From NCBI RefSeq assembly GCF_003002955.1, contig NZ_PVTJ01000015.1, positions 1 to 64,000 of the forward strand: a stretch of DNA of 64,000 nt, read 5' to 3'. The stretch is from Glycomyces artemisiae (GTDB taxonomy: Bacteria; Actinomycetota; Actinomycetes; Mycobacteriales; Micromonosporaceae). Numbering within the stretch: the stretch's first letter is position 1; each line of letters begins with the position of its first letter. The notes beneath the pieces were generated by a model, which saw nothing but the letters and a program-made list of their open reading frames with translations, had not been told where the DNA came from and made no database searches. Position numbers and translations under genes: made by a program. Positions 8,470 through 16,581 of the stretch are shown here, in pieces.

Positions 8470-9722
8470 CGGGGTCCTCCTCCGGTCGGGGCGGATGCGT
8501 AGGCGGCGGGGCCGTGCTCGCCGTCGAGGCGCTGCAACCGCACGCCGAGCTGGTCGGCGACGTTGAGCAGCTGGTTCTGCGCGGACTCCCACGAGGCCTG
8601 GTCGAGCGCGAGGCGCACGATCCCGTCCACGGCGAGCTGGCGCCCGGTGATGCGGCCGTCCGGGTTGACCTTGCCGTTCGCGCCCGCGGTGACCACGGTC
8701 GACACGGTCACGAACGCGGCGGGGACGCCGGAGAGGGCGTCGGTCGTGCGGTGCAGCGACACGGCGTCGGTGGGCCACTTGACGACCCGGTAGGCGACGT
8801 GGCGCAGGCCGTCCGCGTACCAGTGGTTCCACTCCTCCGCGGTGCGCTCGCCCGGGACCGGCGCGAACGCGACGCCGAGCGACTGCTGGACCGCTTCGCG
8901 CACGCCCTCGGCGTCGAGGATCCGGTTGGGGACGCCGACGTTGCCGAGGAGCTTGCTGACGCGCTGCGCGGTCGAGGCCAGCGCCTTGTAGACGCCGTCG
9001 ACCTCGCCGCCGCGCTCGGCGGTGGCCTCGCGGGCGTCGCGCGCGCCGAGGCGCACGGCGAGCCAGGCCTTGTGGTGGACGACGGCGGGGTAGTCGCCGA
9101 GGAGTTCGCGGTAGGAGCGGGAGGCGGGGCTGTTGTCGTAGGCGGCGAGGCCGACGGGGGTGGTGTGGCCGACGAGCTGCACGGCGGTGACGGGGACGGA
9201 GGTCTCGTCGAAGAGCCGTTCGAGGCGTTCGAGCGGGACGGCCTTGGTGCCCTCGTCGGTGGTGCCGATCTCGATGACGGTGAACCATCCGCCGTTGTCG
9301 TGGCCGATGCCGACGTTCTCGTCGCGGTCCTCGACGCCGGTGATGCCCAGGTCGGGGGCGATCCGGTGGAGGACCTCGGTGAGCTGCTGCGGGTCGAGGG
9401 CGCGGATGCGCCGGCGCATGCGGGACTTGAGCGGCCAGGTCTGGTACCACCAGTAGTCGCCCTTGCGCCAGAACACGACGACCAGCACGATGAGCGCGAC
9501 GGCGCCTCCGGCGGCCAGCGCGATCATCCCCAGCGCCAGGCTCGCGAGCGCGATCGTGAGCGCGAGCTCGACCGCGATGAGCTGGGCGACGGTGAGCGGG
9601 CCGAGCCGTCCCGAGGAGCGGGTCGTGAACACGACCGACTCGCCGGCGACCGGGCCGCCTTGCTGCTGGGCCTGCACGGACGCGGTACCGCGTGCTTGCT
9701 GCTGCCCCTGAAGCATCGTCAT
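8466..9722 (-). CDS. eccE: Type VII secretion system core protein EccE
   Basis: A 418-residue EccE, the peripheral subunit of the ESX membrane complex. Two adjacent membrane segments at about 45-85 (VAQLIAVELALTIALASLAL and a following hydrophobic stretch) precede the motif FWRKGDYWWYQTWPLK and a large cytoplasmic domain, the typical EccE plan. Frames start upstream at 9740, but I choose the ATG at 9722 (MTMLQ) because GGAG (9732-9735) sits 9 nt before it. It is divergent from mycP and coupled by ATGA to the gene at 6844. Its partners eccC, eccD and eccB are 10-15 kb away in the same locus. Confidence 0.85.
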   Translation of the reverse strand: MTMLQGQQQARGTASVQAQQQGGPVAGESVVFTTRSSGRLGPLTVAQLIAVELALTIALASLALGMIALAAGGAVALIVLVVVFWRKGDYWWYQTWPLKSRMRRRIRALDPQQLTEVLHRIAPDLGITGVEDRDENVGIGHDNGGWFTVIEIGTTDEGTKAVPLERLERLFDETSVPVTAVQLVGHTTPVGLAAYDNSPASRSYRELLGDYPAVVHHKAWLAVRLGARDAREATAERGGEVDGVYKALASTAQRVSKLLGNVGVPNRILDAEGVREAVQQSLGVAFAPVPGERTAEEWNHWYADGLRHVAYRVVKWPTDAVSLHRTTDALSGVPAAFVTVSTVVTAGANGKVNPDGRITGRQLAVDGIVRLALDQASWESAQNQLLNVADQLGVRLQRLDGEHGPAAYASAPTGGGPR

Positions 9723-9851
9723 TGGCGACGTCTCCATCATGAAGGTGAGTGGTCGTACCTATCGTAAGCGGACGAGACCACCTCTTGGTCCCCCGCCCTT
9801 GCGGTGTTTCGGCCCGGTATACGGCGGACCGGCCCTTTGGCGCTGCGGCGT

Positions 9852-9864
9852 TAGACTGTGCGGG
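9852..9864 (+). promoter_or_regulatory. Candidate leaderless promoter of mycP
   Basis: A -10 hexamer TAGACT (9852-9857) ends 6 nt before the GTG at 9864. That distance would put the transcription start on the start codon, giving a leaderless mRNA, common in actinobacteria. There is no ribosome site upstream. No convincing -35 was found. Confidence 0.45.
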
Positions 9865-11210
9865 TGCGAATCCTCCCGCGTATACCTCTCTATTCCGCGG
9901 CGGTCGCGATGGCGACGGCCGGGTCGATCCTGCTGACGGGCGCCCCTGCGCTCGCGGAGCCTCCTGTGGCGTCGGGGGACGACATCTCCCCGTGCGAGAC
10001 GGGCGAGGGCAATTCACAGGCGCTGACGGCGCGGGACTGGGCGGGCGACTTCATCGGGCTCGATGAGGCGCACCGGTTCAACAAGGGCAAGACCGCCGAG
10101 GGCGACCCGGTGACGATCGCGGTGATCGACTCCGGTGTCTCGGCGGATCGCGAGGACTTGTTCGGGACCCGGATCAAGTCGGGTTGGGACGCTTGGGATC
10201 CCGACAGCGACGGGTCGTGCGATGCGTACTTCCACGGTACGGCGGTCGCGGGGATCGCCGCGGGGGCGCCCCAGGGCGAGCAGTTCGTGGGCGTGGCGCC
10301 GGATGCGGACATCCTGCCGCTGCGGGCGTTCAAGGGCGACGAGGGGGCGGACGAGAGTTCGTCGGACCTGGTCGCGGAGCTGATCGACTACGCGGTCGAG
10401 CAGGGCGCGGACGTCATCAACGTGTCGATCGCGCTGCCTGACACCGAGGCCCTGAAGACGGCGGTGGCGAACGCGGTCGCGGCCAACGTGGTGATCGTCG
10501 CCGCGACGGGGAACGAGAACCTGTACATGGACGACCCCGCGGTAGTGGAGGACCCGGAGAAGGCGAAGTTCTATCCGGCGAACTACCCCGAGGTGATCGC
10601 GGTGGGGGCGCACAACCAGGACGGGAACTTCTACCTCCAGACGAATTACGGCGAGAACCTCGACCTGATCGCGCCGGGCCAGAACGTGGTCGTGCCGCTG
10701 CCCGGCGGCGGCTGGCTCGTCCAGGAGGGCACCAGTTTCGCGACGCCGTACGTGGCGGGCGCGGCGGCGCTGCTGAAGGCGGAGTTCGGCGACGAGGCGT
10801 CGCCCGCGTGGATCGAGCACCGGTTGACGACGACCGCACTCCACCCGCCGAACGACTTCAACATCTACCAGGGCTACGGCGTGCTGAACGTGGGCAAGGC
10901 CGTGTCGACGCCGCTGGCCCAGGGCGAGGACGTGACGGCGACGTCGTTCGCGGACGACCCGGCTGACGATGGCTCGTCGGCGGAACCTGAGGCCGAGCCG
11001 TCCTCGATCGGGGCGATCGACGTGGACTACGACCCGCTGGCGTTCGAGAAGGCGGTGGCCTGGTCGAGTGTCGGCGGCGCGATCGTGCTCATCACGCTGG
11101 TGCTGGTCCTGCGGACGATCATCCCCAAGGGCCGCAAGCGCGGCTGGCGTCCGGGCTCGCGGAAGCCGGAGAAGACGGTGCCGTCGAAGGAGCTCGAAGG
11201 CGCCGCTTAG
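9864..11210 (+). CDS. mycP: Mycosin, membrane-anchored subtilisin-like protease of type VII secretion
   Basis: A 448-residue S8 serine protease. The order is signal peptide (about 1-30, ending ALAEP), subtilisin domain with catalytic D89 (VIDSGV), H124 (FHGTAVAG) and S291 (GTSFATP), an acidic linker, a C-terminal membrane helix (GGAIVLITLVLVLRTII) and a basic cytoplasmic tail. This is the MycP plan: MycP stabilises the ESX membrane complex and processes some substrates. A GTG at 9858 is an alternative start two codons upstream; I prefer 9864 because of the leaderless promoter. It is divergent from eccE. A second mycosin is encoded at 14476. Confidence 0.92.
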   Translation: MRILPRIPLYSAAVAMATAGSILLTGAPALAEPPVASGDDISPCETGEGNSQALTARDWAGDFIGLDEAHRFNKGKTAEGDPVTIAVIDSGVSADREDLFGTRIKSGWDAWDPDSDGSCDAYFHGTAVAGIAAGAPQGEQFVGVAPDADILPLRAFKGDEGADESSSDLVAELIDYAVEQGADVINVSIALPDTEALKTAVANAVAANVVIVAATGNENLYMDDPAVVEDPEKAKFYPANYPEVIAVGAHNQDGNFYLQTNYGENLDLIAPGQNVVVPLPGGGWLVQEGTSFATPYVAGAAALLKAEFGDEASPAWIEHRLTTTALHPPNDFNIYQGYGVLNVGKAVSTPLAQGEDVTATSFADDPADDGSSAEPEAEPSSIGAIDVDYDPLAFEKAVAWSSVGGAIVLITLVLVLRTIIPKGRKRGWRPGSRKPEKTVPSKELEGAA

Positions 11211-11232
11211 CGGGTCTTCTCATAGATCTTGG

Positions 11233-11265
11233 GAACGGGGTGCCGGCTCGGCCGGCGCCCCGTTC
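11233..11265 (+). terminator. Terminator of mycP
   Basis: A 15-bp stem (11233-11247 with 11251-11265) with a 3-nt loop is followed by TTCTGT. It starts 22 nt after the mycP stop. Confidence 0.8.
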
Positions 11266-11296
11266 TTCTGTGCGCGGAGTGTTGCCCGGGGACACG

Positions 11297-11334
11297 CGAA
11301 GACCCAGGCGATCGAGGATCTGCCTGGGTCTTCG
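11297..11334 (-). terminator. Hairpin downstream of the WXG100 genes
   Basis: A perfect 13-bp inverted repeat (11297-11309 with 11322-11334) and 12-nt loop lie 31 nt beyond the stop of the minus-strand WXG100 gene at 11366. With the mycP hairpin it separates the two convergent units. There is no T run. Confidence 0.65.
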
Positions 11335-11365
11335 TTCAGCTTGATACCGCTGGAGAAGCGTGGTC

Positions 11366-11650
11366 CTACCGGAAGCGGGCCGCGTTCGCGGCCTCGGTGT
11401 CGGCGTAGCGCTGACGAGCGTTGTCGACAGCGTTGCCGACGGCCTCCAGGATCTCGTTCAGCTTGGCCATCGACTGCTCCCACTCCTCGCGCTGGGCCAT
11501 GTAGGCCTCGCGGTCGGCACCGTCCCACTCAAGGGCGTCGAGCTTGGCGCCAAGGTCGGCGAGAGAGTCGTTGATGGACTGCGAGTCGTTGATGATCCTG
11601 GAGTAGGACTCCTCCATGGTCGCGTAATCAAGCGAAATCGCTCCGGCCAT
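11366..11650 (-). CDS. WXG100 protein (ESAT-6/CFP-10 family)
   Basis: A 94-residue WXG100 protein, the secreted substrate type of ESX systems. Two predicted helices flank the turn motif EWDG (W-D-G form of WXG), and YMAQREEWEQ follows. Length is typical. A YxxxD/E-like export signal may be YADTE near the C-terminus. It is second in a two-gene unit after another WXG100 gene 46 nt upstream, so the pair probably forms an antiparallel heterodimer, as EsxA/EsxB do. GAGGTG precedes the ATG by 8 nt. Confidence 0.92.
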   Translation of the reverse strand: MAGAISLDYATMEESYSRIINDSQSINDSLADLGAKLDALEWDGADREAYMAQREEWEQSMAKLNEILEAVGNAVDNARQRYADTEAANAARFR

Positions 11651-11696
11651 GTCAAGTCACCTCTTTCCTTAAGTCTGTTGGGGGGCTAACGGCCTG

Positions 11697-11987
11697 TTAG
11701 AGCAGGCCACCGAAGTCGCTGGCGCTCTCGCTGTCCTGGTCGTCCGTGGCGACGGCGCTGGCGTCCAGCATGTTCGCGATGTTCTCGAGCGCGTCGAGCA
11801 GATCCTGGGCTTCCTTGTCCCAGTCCGCCATCACGGCCTGGAACGCCGTGGCGCCGGAACCCGTCCACGCGGACGCGAGCATGTCGCACAGCGACTTGAG
11901 ACCGGAAAGGGTCCCGTCGACATCCTGACGCGTGTTCAGCGTGTCGATCGCGGCCTGCTGAACTGTCTCAGTTGTCATTGCGACCAT
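11697..11987 (-). CDS. WXG100 protein (ESAT-6/CFP-10 family)
   Basis: A 96-residue WXG100 protein with the turn motif AWTGSGATAF between two helices. It is first gene of the pair with the one at 11366, and the presumed heterodimer partner. Three in-frame starts exist (GTG 11996, ATG 11987, ATG 11978). GGAGG at 11996-12000 is 8 nt from the ATG at 11987, which I choose; it overlaps the GTG and is too far from 11978. The C-terminus is acidic and lacks the YxxxD/E pattern, so its partner probably carries the export signal. Confidence 0.88.
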   Translation of the reverse strand: MVAMTTETVQQAAIDTLNTRQDVDGTLSGLKSLCDMLASAWTGSGATAFQAVMADWDKEAQDLLDALENIANMLDASAVATDDQDSESASDFGGLL

Positions 11988-12000
11988 CGAAAACACCTCC

Positions 12001-12483
12001 TGATCGTTGAACCGGGGGCTGCGGCACGGAGGCCGTCAGGGGTATCCCAGTGAGTTTTTTCATCGATTCCGCAGTCACCATAACCCGTCCGTGCAAACTC
12101 ACCGGGCTGGCGGTGCGCTTCCGAGTTTACTAGTAGTGACCGAGCCCGTGTATCCCCACTTAGTGCCACGTCGGGCGTACGGGGCAACCCGGGCGGACCC
12201 TCGGGTAGTCGGGTCGAAAGGGACGAGTCCTCGCCACTGATGCGGGAGTGGCTCCCGAGCGCGTCGGCATAGGATCGCGGCTTCCGTCCCAGGTCGGGCC
12301 AGCAGGGGCGCTCCCTTGTGTCCCGATCTCCCCCGTTCGTGCCATGTCGCGCCGCCGCGGCGTCCGGATTGCGCCGCATCGGTATGCTGGACCTAGCACA
12401 GATCGGAGCGGCCGCGTGCCCATCGCAGCGCGTCGAGGTTCGCGAGCGCCCGACCATACCCCCTGACGAATCTCATACCCGAG
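12001..12483. other. Divergent intergenic region of the secretion locus
   Basis: The 483 nt separate the WXG100 operon (leftward) from the gene at 12484 (rightward). On the plus strand an isolated TATGCT at 12383-12388 is a good -10, giving a leader of about 90 nt. On the minus strand TAAACT at 12124-12129 is a weaker -10 candidate for the WXG100 genes. I see no gene with a ribosome site and no palindromic operator. Confidence 0.4.
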
Positions 12484-13074
12484 GTGATGACGTTGCTTCC
12501 TGAGGACATGGGCGGCGGTGCAGTCCAGAACCGCGACGGCTCCTACACCGTTACCGACTCCAGCGGCACCAGGTTCCAGATGACCGAGGAGTCCTTCGAC
12601 GAGTTCATCTCGAAGATGGGCATCACCCTCGACGACCTTGAGCTGTACCGCAGCCAGGTCATGGGCGGATCGGTCGTCCGCCTCCGCGAGGGCGCCAACC
12701 CCGAGTACCTCAGCGCAGGCAGCTTCCAGCCGGTCGACACGGTGAACGTGCCGTTCGGCGGCTTCGACGACGCGCTCGAACTCGCCGAGTCGTACAAGAC
12801 GGTCTTCTACCCCGGCCGCGCCGAGCAGATCGACCGCGTCTTCCACGGCCTGGACACGGGTCGCGCGATCAGCGAGGACATCAAGGTGAGCTATCTGGAG
12901 TCCGATGGCAACGTCACGGCGAGCGTCGTCAGCATCCAGAGCGAATTCGACTCCCGTGGCGGCGGCATCTCCGAAAATGATGTGAGCGACGTTCGCGGCG
13001 ATAACGAGCGCGCCAATGACACCACCGGTTCCGATGGGACGCCGGAGACCGACGACGATCCCGAGATCCTGTAG
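12484..13074 (+). CDS. Unknown soluble acidic protein in the secretion locus
   Basis: A protein of up to 196 residues, with no signal peptide or membrane segment and a very acidic, probably disordered tail of about 35 residues. Hydrophilic beta-rich character is suggested by DGSYTVTDSSGTRFQMTEES. The start is ambiguous: GTG 12484, ATG 12487 or TTG 12493. The strong GAGGTGA at 12481-12487 overlaps the first two and has correct spacing only to the TTG, which I consider likeliest. It is 44 nt upstream of the WXG-domain gene at 13119, so it may be its chaperone or partner, a role EspG or EspH proteins play elsewhere. I do not recognise the family. Confidence 0.65.
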   Translation: MMTLLPEDMGGGAVQNRDGSYTVTDSSGTRFQMTEESFDEFISKMGITLDDLELYRSQVMGGSVVRLREGANPEYLSAGSFQPVDTVNVPFGGFDDALELAESYKTVFYPGRAEQIDRVFHGLDTGRAISEDIKVSYLESDGNVTASVVSIQSEFDSRGGGISENDVSDVRGDNERANDTTGSDGTPETDDDPEIL

Positions 13075-13118
13075 CCCTGCGGCAGCAGACGACCTGAACC
13101 CCGAGGAAGGAGCCCGCC

Positions 13119-14360
13119 ATGGTTGCCAAGGGCAAAGGCAAGGACTACTACAAGAGCACCTATACCCACGAGCAGCTTTGGGAAATGCTTCAAGTGGGTG
13201 ACGACTGGAGGGTCGAGCAGGCCGGTTCGGTCTGGACCTCTGCTGCGAGCGGTATGAAGGCCGCCCGCGAGGAAATGGCGGTTCACGTCTCGACGCTTCG
13301 CACGCAGTGGACCGGCGCGGCCTCCGACGAGTTCGAGAGCCGCATGTCCGTCGTCGAGGAATACAGCATCGAGTCCGAGAACGGCATGAAGCGTGCCGGC
13401 GAGATCACGATGCCAGACCTGGCGGGTTACCTCCGGACCGCCCAGAGCGATGCCCAAGGCGCGGACCTGTACCCCAGCTCCACCGAGACCTACGACGAAT
13501 GGCTCGAAAGCCAGGACATCGACAAGACCAAGCCCGAGTACGAGACCAAGAAGGTCCAGTACCAGCAGCAGTACGAGCAGTACCTCGATCAGCGTCATGA
13601 AGCCATGGCTCAGATCGTGGCAGACCTCGGCGACCGGTACGCCCGGGCGAAGGAAGAGGACTTCAGCGAGCCCCCGCCTCCGCCCCCGAGCGACATGCCT
13701 GGCAATTCGACGTACCAGGCGCCAACTGGCGGCGTCTTCGCCGACAGCGGGCTCTCCAACTCCAATGACGTTCCGGATGCCCCTGGCGGCAACGACTCCT
13801 TGGGCGCGGACACTTCTGGTGCCGATGGCATCGTGGGCACCGGTGACGACCTCGACCCTGTGGACAGCAACTGGACGCCCGGCTCGTATGACGACATCGA
13901 CAACGGCGGCCTTGCCAACGGCGGTCTCATGACCGGCGGCGGTGGTGGCGGCGGGACCGGGTACATGGGCGGAGGTGGCGGCGGGACCGGCCTCGGTGCC
14001 AGCAGCCTCACCGGTGCGGGCGCAGGCCTGTTCGGTCCCGCACGCGGCACAACGCCTGTCGGCGGCGCCGGAAACGCTCCGGGGCGCGGCGCGGGCAGCA
14101 CGAGCCCCGCCCGCGCGGGTGCCTCCTCTGGGAACCGCACAGGTTCGGGCACCGGCGGACGCGGTGCGGGAAGCGGCAGCGGCGGCCGGGGCACCGGCTC
14201 GGGCAGCCGTCCCGGCAGCAGCAGCGGACGCGGCGGCACGCGTTCGGGCTACTACGACGATGACGACGAAGAGACCTACACCAGGGAGACCTGGCTGCGG
14301 GAAGACGACGTCGACTGGGGCCGCAACCGGGTCAGCGACGACGAACTCGACGAGGACTAG
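13119..14360 (+). CDS. WXG-domain protein with Gly-rich tail; probable type VII secretion substrate
   Basis: A 413-residue protein. Residues 1 to about 185 are helical and include a WXG-like turn (LRTQWTGAASDEFESRM, about residues 65-80) and a coiled coil rich in Gln/Tyr/Glu. A Pro run follows (EPPPPPPSD), then a 180-residue Gly/Ser/Thr/Arg-rich tail and a very acidic C-terminus (DDDDEET, DELDED). It lacks a classical signal peptide. The plan, helical WXG/PPE-like head plus Gly-rich disordered tail, is that of large ESX substrates such as EspB. AAGGAG (13106-13111) precedes the ATG at 13119. The C-terminal acidic/aromatic end is unusual and may be an export or binding element. Confidence 0.78.
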   Translation: MVAKGKGKDYYKSTYTHEQLWEMLQVGDDWRVEQAGSVWTSAASGMKAAREEMAVHVSTLRTQWTGAASDEFESRMSVVEEYSIESENGMKRAGEITMPDLAGYLRTAQSDAQGADLYPSSTETYDEWLESQDIDKTKPEYETKKVQYQQQYEQYLDQRHEAMAQIVADLGDRYARAKEEDFSEPPPPPPSDMPGNSTYQAPTGGVFADSGLSNSNDVPDAPGGNDSLGADTSGADGIVGTGDDLDPVDSNWTPGSYDDIDNGGLANGGLMTGGGGGGGTGYMGGGGGGTGLGASSLTGAGAGLFGPARGTTPVGGAGNAPGRGAGSTSPARAGASSGNRTGSGTGGRGAGSGSGGRGTGSGSRPGSSSGRGGTRSGYYDDDDEETYTRETWLREDDVDWGRNRVSDDELDED

Positions 14361-14427
14361 CCTGTCCTGAGCTGTCGATGAGGGGCGAGCGGAACTGACC
14401 GCCGCCCCTCTTGCGTTTCCCGGAAAC

Positions 14428-14469
14428 AGTAAGGGCCGCAACCGATGTGCATCGGTTGCGGCCCTTACT
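14428..14469. terminator. Bidirectional terminator hairpin
   Basis: A 20-bp perfect inverted repeat (14428-14447 with 14450-14469) lies between two convergent genes ending at 14360 (+) and 14476 (-). The innermost pairs must open to form a loop. It should serve both genes. Confidence 0.85.
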
Positions 14470-14475
14470 CGTCGA

Positions 14476-15942
14476 TCAGCGCTGGTTGGGTTCGCTCGGC
14501 CGCCAGGGCGGGCTGGGCTCTCCGGGGTTGCCAGGCTGGCTGAACCCCTGCGGCGGGCTGCTGTAGACCTGGCCGGGAGGCGGACCGCCGTAGTTCTGCC
14601 CGCCGCCGGTCGGCGGGACGTACTGCTGCTGCGCCGCTTGCTGGTACGGCGCCTGGCCCGGTCCGTTCCCGGGGTTGAACTGGCCCTGCTGCTGCGCGGC
14701 GGCCTTGCGGCTGCGACCGCGGAGCACCAGCCAGACCGCGACTGCCGCGCCGATGAGGATCACGGCCGCGGCGACGACGATGATCGCGTTGAGGTTCGAC
14801 TCCTTGTTCCCTTCGGCCGCAGCCGAAGGGCCGCCGGTGGCCGCGCCGGGCTCCTGCGCGGACTCGGACGGCGCGGGGTCGTCGGGGGTGGCCCCGCTCG
14901 CGCCTGGCTCGCCCATCGGGTATCCGAGCGGGTTCTCCTGGACCGGTTCGATGCCTTCGGCGTTGACGGCCTGGTCGGCGTTCACGAGACCGAATCCGAC
15001 GTCGTCACTGCGCTCACCGCTTGCATCTCCAGCAGTCTGAATGAGGCGCTGGATGACGTTGCTCGCATCGAGGTCCGGGTGTGCTGCCCAGGTCAACGCC
15101 GCAACGCCTCCGGCGAAACCCGAGCCCATCGAGGTACCGCCGACGACCGTCCCGTACAGCTCATCATCTCCGAGTGATCCCACTTGCGGCTTGGGAACTG
15201 TCATCTCATCTGCTGGGGCCGAGACTACGACCTCAGGCCCGGTGGTGCTGGTCTCAGCGAGCAGGCTTCCGCTCGTGTCAGTGCCAGTGACCGCCACGAC
15301 TCCCGGAGTGGATGCTGGGTACAGCACCGGATCACTGGGATTATTACCGGCAGAGGCGATCACAATAAGGCCCTTGTCGATGGCGTATTGCAGGACCTCG
15401 ATCGGCTCGCCGGTCACGACACCGTCAATGTGCCAGGGCATCACGAGAACATCGGCGCCGTTGTCAATCGCCCACTTGACTGACTCGACATCCGTCTCCC
15501 CCATGGCTCCGCCGAGATCGTTCTCGGCGCCGGTGTCCATGCGTACGGGAAGGATTGTGGCCTCGGGTGCGGCGAGCAGCACCGCTGCCGCGACTGCGCT
15601 GCCGTGTCCGTCGGTGTCGTTCCAGGCGTCGGTCTCGTCCGCGAAGGCCGTATACCCCGGCAAGATGTCCTTGTCTTCGAAGAATGGATGCTCGGCAATG
15701 CCAGTGTCCAGCACTGCGACCGTGACCCCCTCACCCTTCGTCGTACTCCATGCAGCGGGAGCCTGAATCAGGTCGGTCACCCAAGCATTGTCGTCATTGA
15801 GAGTCGTGTCCTGAGCCAGCGCGACACCCGGTGCGGCCGTGACCGCAGCGGTCGCGGCCAGGGCCGTGAGGCCCGAGGCCAGGGCGGTGCGGAGGCCGCG
15901 GGGCCGGGTCCGGGCGGGGGGTGGGGGGAGAGGTGTGGACAT
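14476..15942 (-). CDS. Second mycosin-like serine protease, membrane-anchored
   Basis: A 488-residue S8 protease. A signal peptide (about 1-43, ending GVALAQD) precedes the subtilisin domain with D79 (AVLDTGI), H113 (DGHGSAVA), oxyanion N200 (SAGNNPSD) and S271 (GTSMGSGFAGG). The usual GTSMAxP is changed: the residues after the serine are M-G-S-G and the proline is missing. A membrane helix (AIIVVAAAVILIGAAVAVWLV) and a Gln/Pro/Gly-rich cytoplasmic tail of about 95 residues follow. The long tail distinguishes it from MycP at 9864. Start ATG 15942 has GAAGGGG at good spacing. It may process the substrates encoded on either side. Confidence 0.88.
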   Translation of the reverse strand: MSTPLPPPPARTRPRGLRTALASGLTALAATAAVTAAPGVALAQDTTLNDDNAWVTDLIQAPAAWSTTKGEGVTVAVLDTGIAEHPFFEDKDILPGYTAFADETDAWNDTDGHGSAVAAAVLLAAPEATILPVRMDTGAENDLGGAMGETDVESVKWAIDNGADVLVMPWHIDGVVTGEPIEVLQYAIDKGLIVIASAGNNPSDPVLYPASTPGVVAVTGTDTSGSLLAETSTTGPEVVVSAPADEMTVPKPQVGSLGDDELYGTVVGGTSMGSGFAGGVAALTWAAHPDLDASNVIQRLIQTAGDASGERSDDVGFGLVNADQAVNAEGIEPVQENPLGYPMGEPGASGATPDDPAPSESAQEPGAATGGPSAAAEGNKESNLNAIIVVAAAVILIGAAVAVWLVLRGRSRKAAAQQQGQFNPGNGPGQAPYQQAAQQQYVPPTGGGQNYGGPPPGQVYSSPPQGFSQPGNPGEPSPPWRPSEPNQR

Positions 15943-16215
15943 AGGGTTGGACCCCTTCCGTGTGCCGGTCGTTACAGCGCTGTCCGCTCTGCCCCACAAC
16001 ATACCGGACCTGTTTCAGCCCCGCGAGCCACGGAGGATCGCCAAAGGAACATAACGATATGGTCACAGAGAGGACGTTCCAGGTGCCGCCACTATCGGCC
16101 GTTTGCCTGGGATTTGTACGCTGTGTGTTGATCGGCACACGAGAGATTGGACCCCCCGTGAGCGCCCCACCGGTCTCGACCCGCCCTGCACGCACCGCTT
16201 CCCTTGGGACCCAAC

Positions 16216-16578
16216 ATGGTTGATCTGTCGTTGGATCCGGAGGAGATCAAGCGGGGCGGCGTCTCGATGTTCGCGGCCTCGGACGGGCTGTACGAGGACT
16301 TCAAGCAGGTCGCCAGTGAAGGCGGCGCGCTGAAGGAGTCGGTGGACACCGGGGTGTTCACCGGCGTGAACGAGGTGGCGCAGGCGGTCGAGCGGTGGGA
16401 GGGCGCGATCGTGCCCGGGCTGCGGGGCCGGGTGGAGGAGCTGGGGGCGTTCCTGGCGGTGTACTCGGTGCAGCACGTGGAGCTGGACGGGATGACCGCG
16501 GAGCTGTTCGCGCAGTACGCGGACCCCGAGGTGTTCCCGGTCGATCCGGGCTCGCGCACGACGCCGGCGCCGGAGTAG
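16216..16578 (+). CDS. Small helical protein, EspC/WXG-like type VII secretion substrate
   Basis: A 120-residue, mostly alpha-helical, acidic protein with no signal peptide. It ends in a Pro/Thr tail (SRTTPAPE). Its size and position one codon before a WXG-hydrolase gene fit the small partners of large ESX substrates (ESX-associated EspC-like or DUF-type proteins). No clear WXG turn is visible. Start ATG 16216 has a poor ribosome site; a TTG at 16204 is an in-frame alternative. It probably binds the helical head of the downstream protein. Confidence 0.65.
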   Translation: MVDLSLDPEEIKRGGVSMFAASDGLYEDFKQVASEGGALKESVDTGVFTGVNEVAQAVERWEGAIVPGLRGRVEELGAFLAVYSVQHVELDGMTAELFAQYADPEVFPVDPGSRTTPAPE

Positions 16579-16581
16579 GCC

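Noticed and set aside
10014-10844. A 276-codon minus-strand frame opposite mycP
   Set aside because: Complement of the subtilase domain, Arg-rich, no ribosome site.
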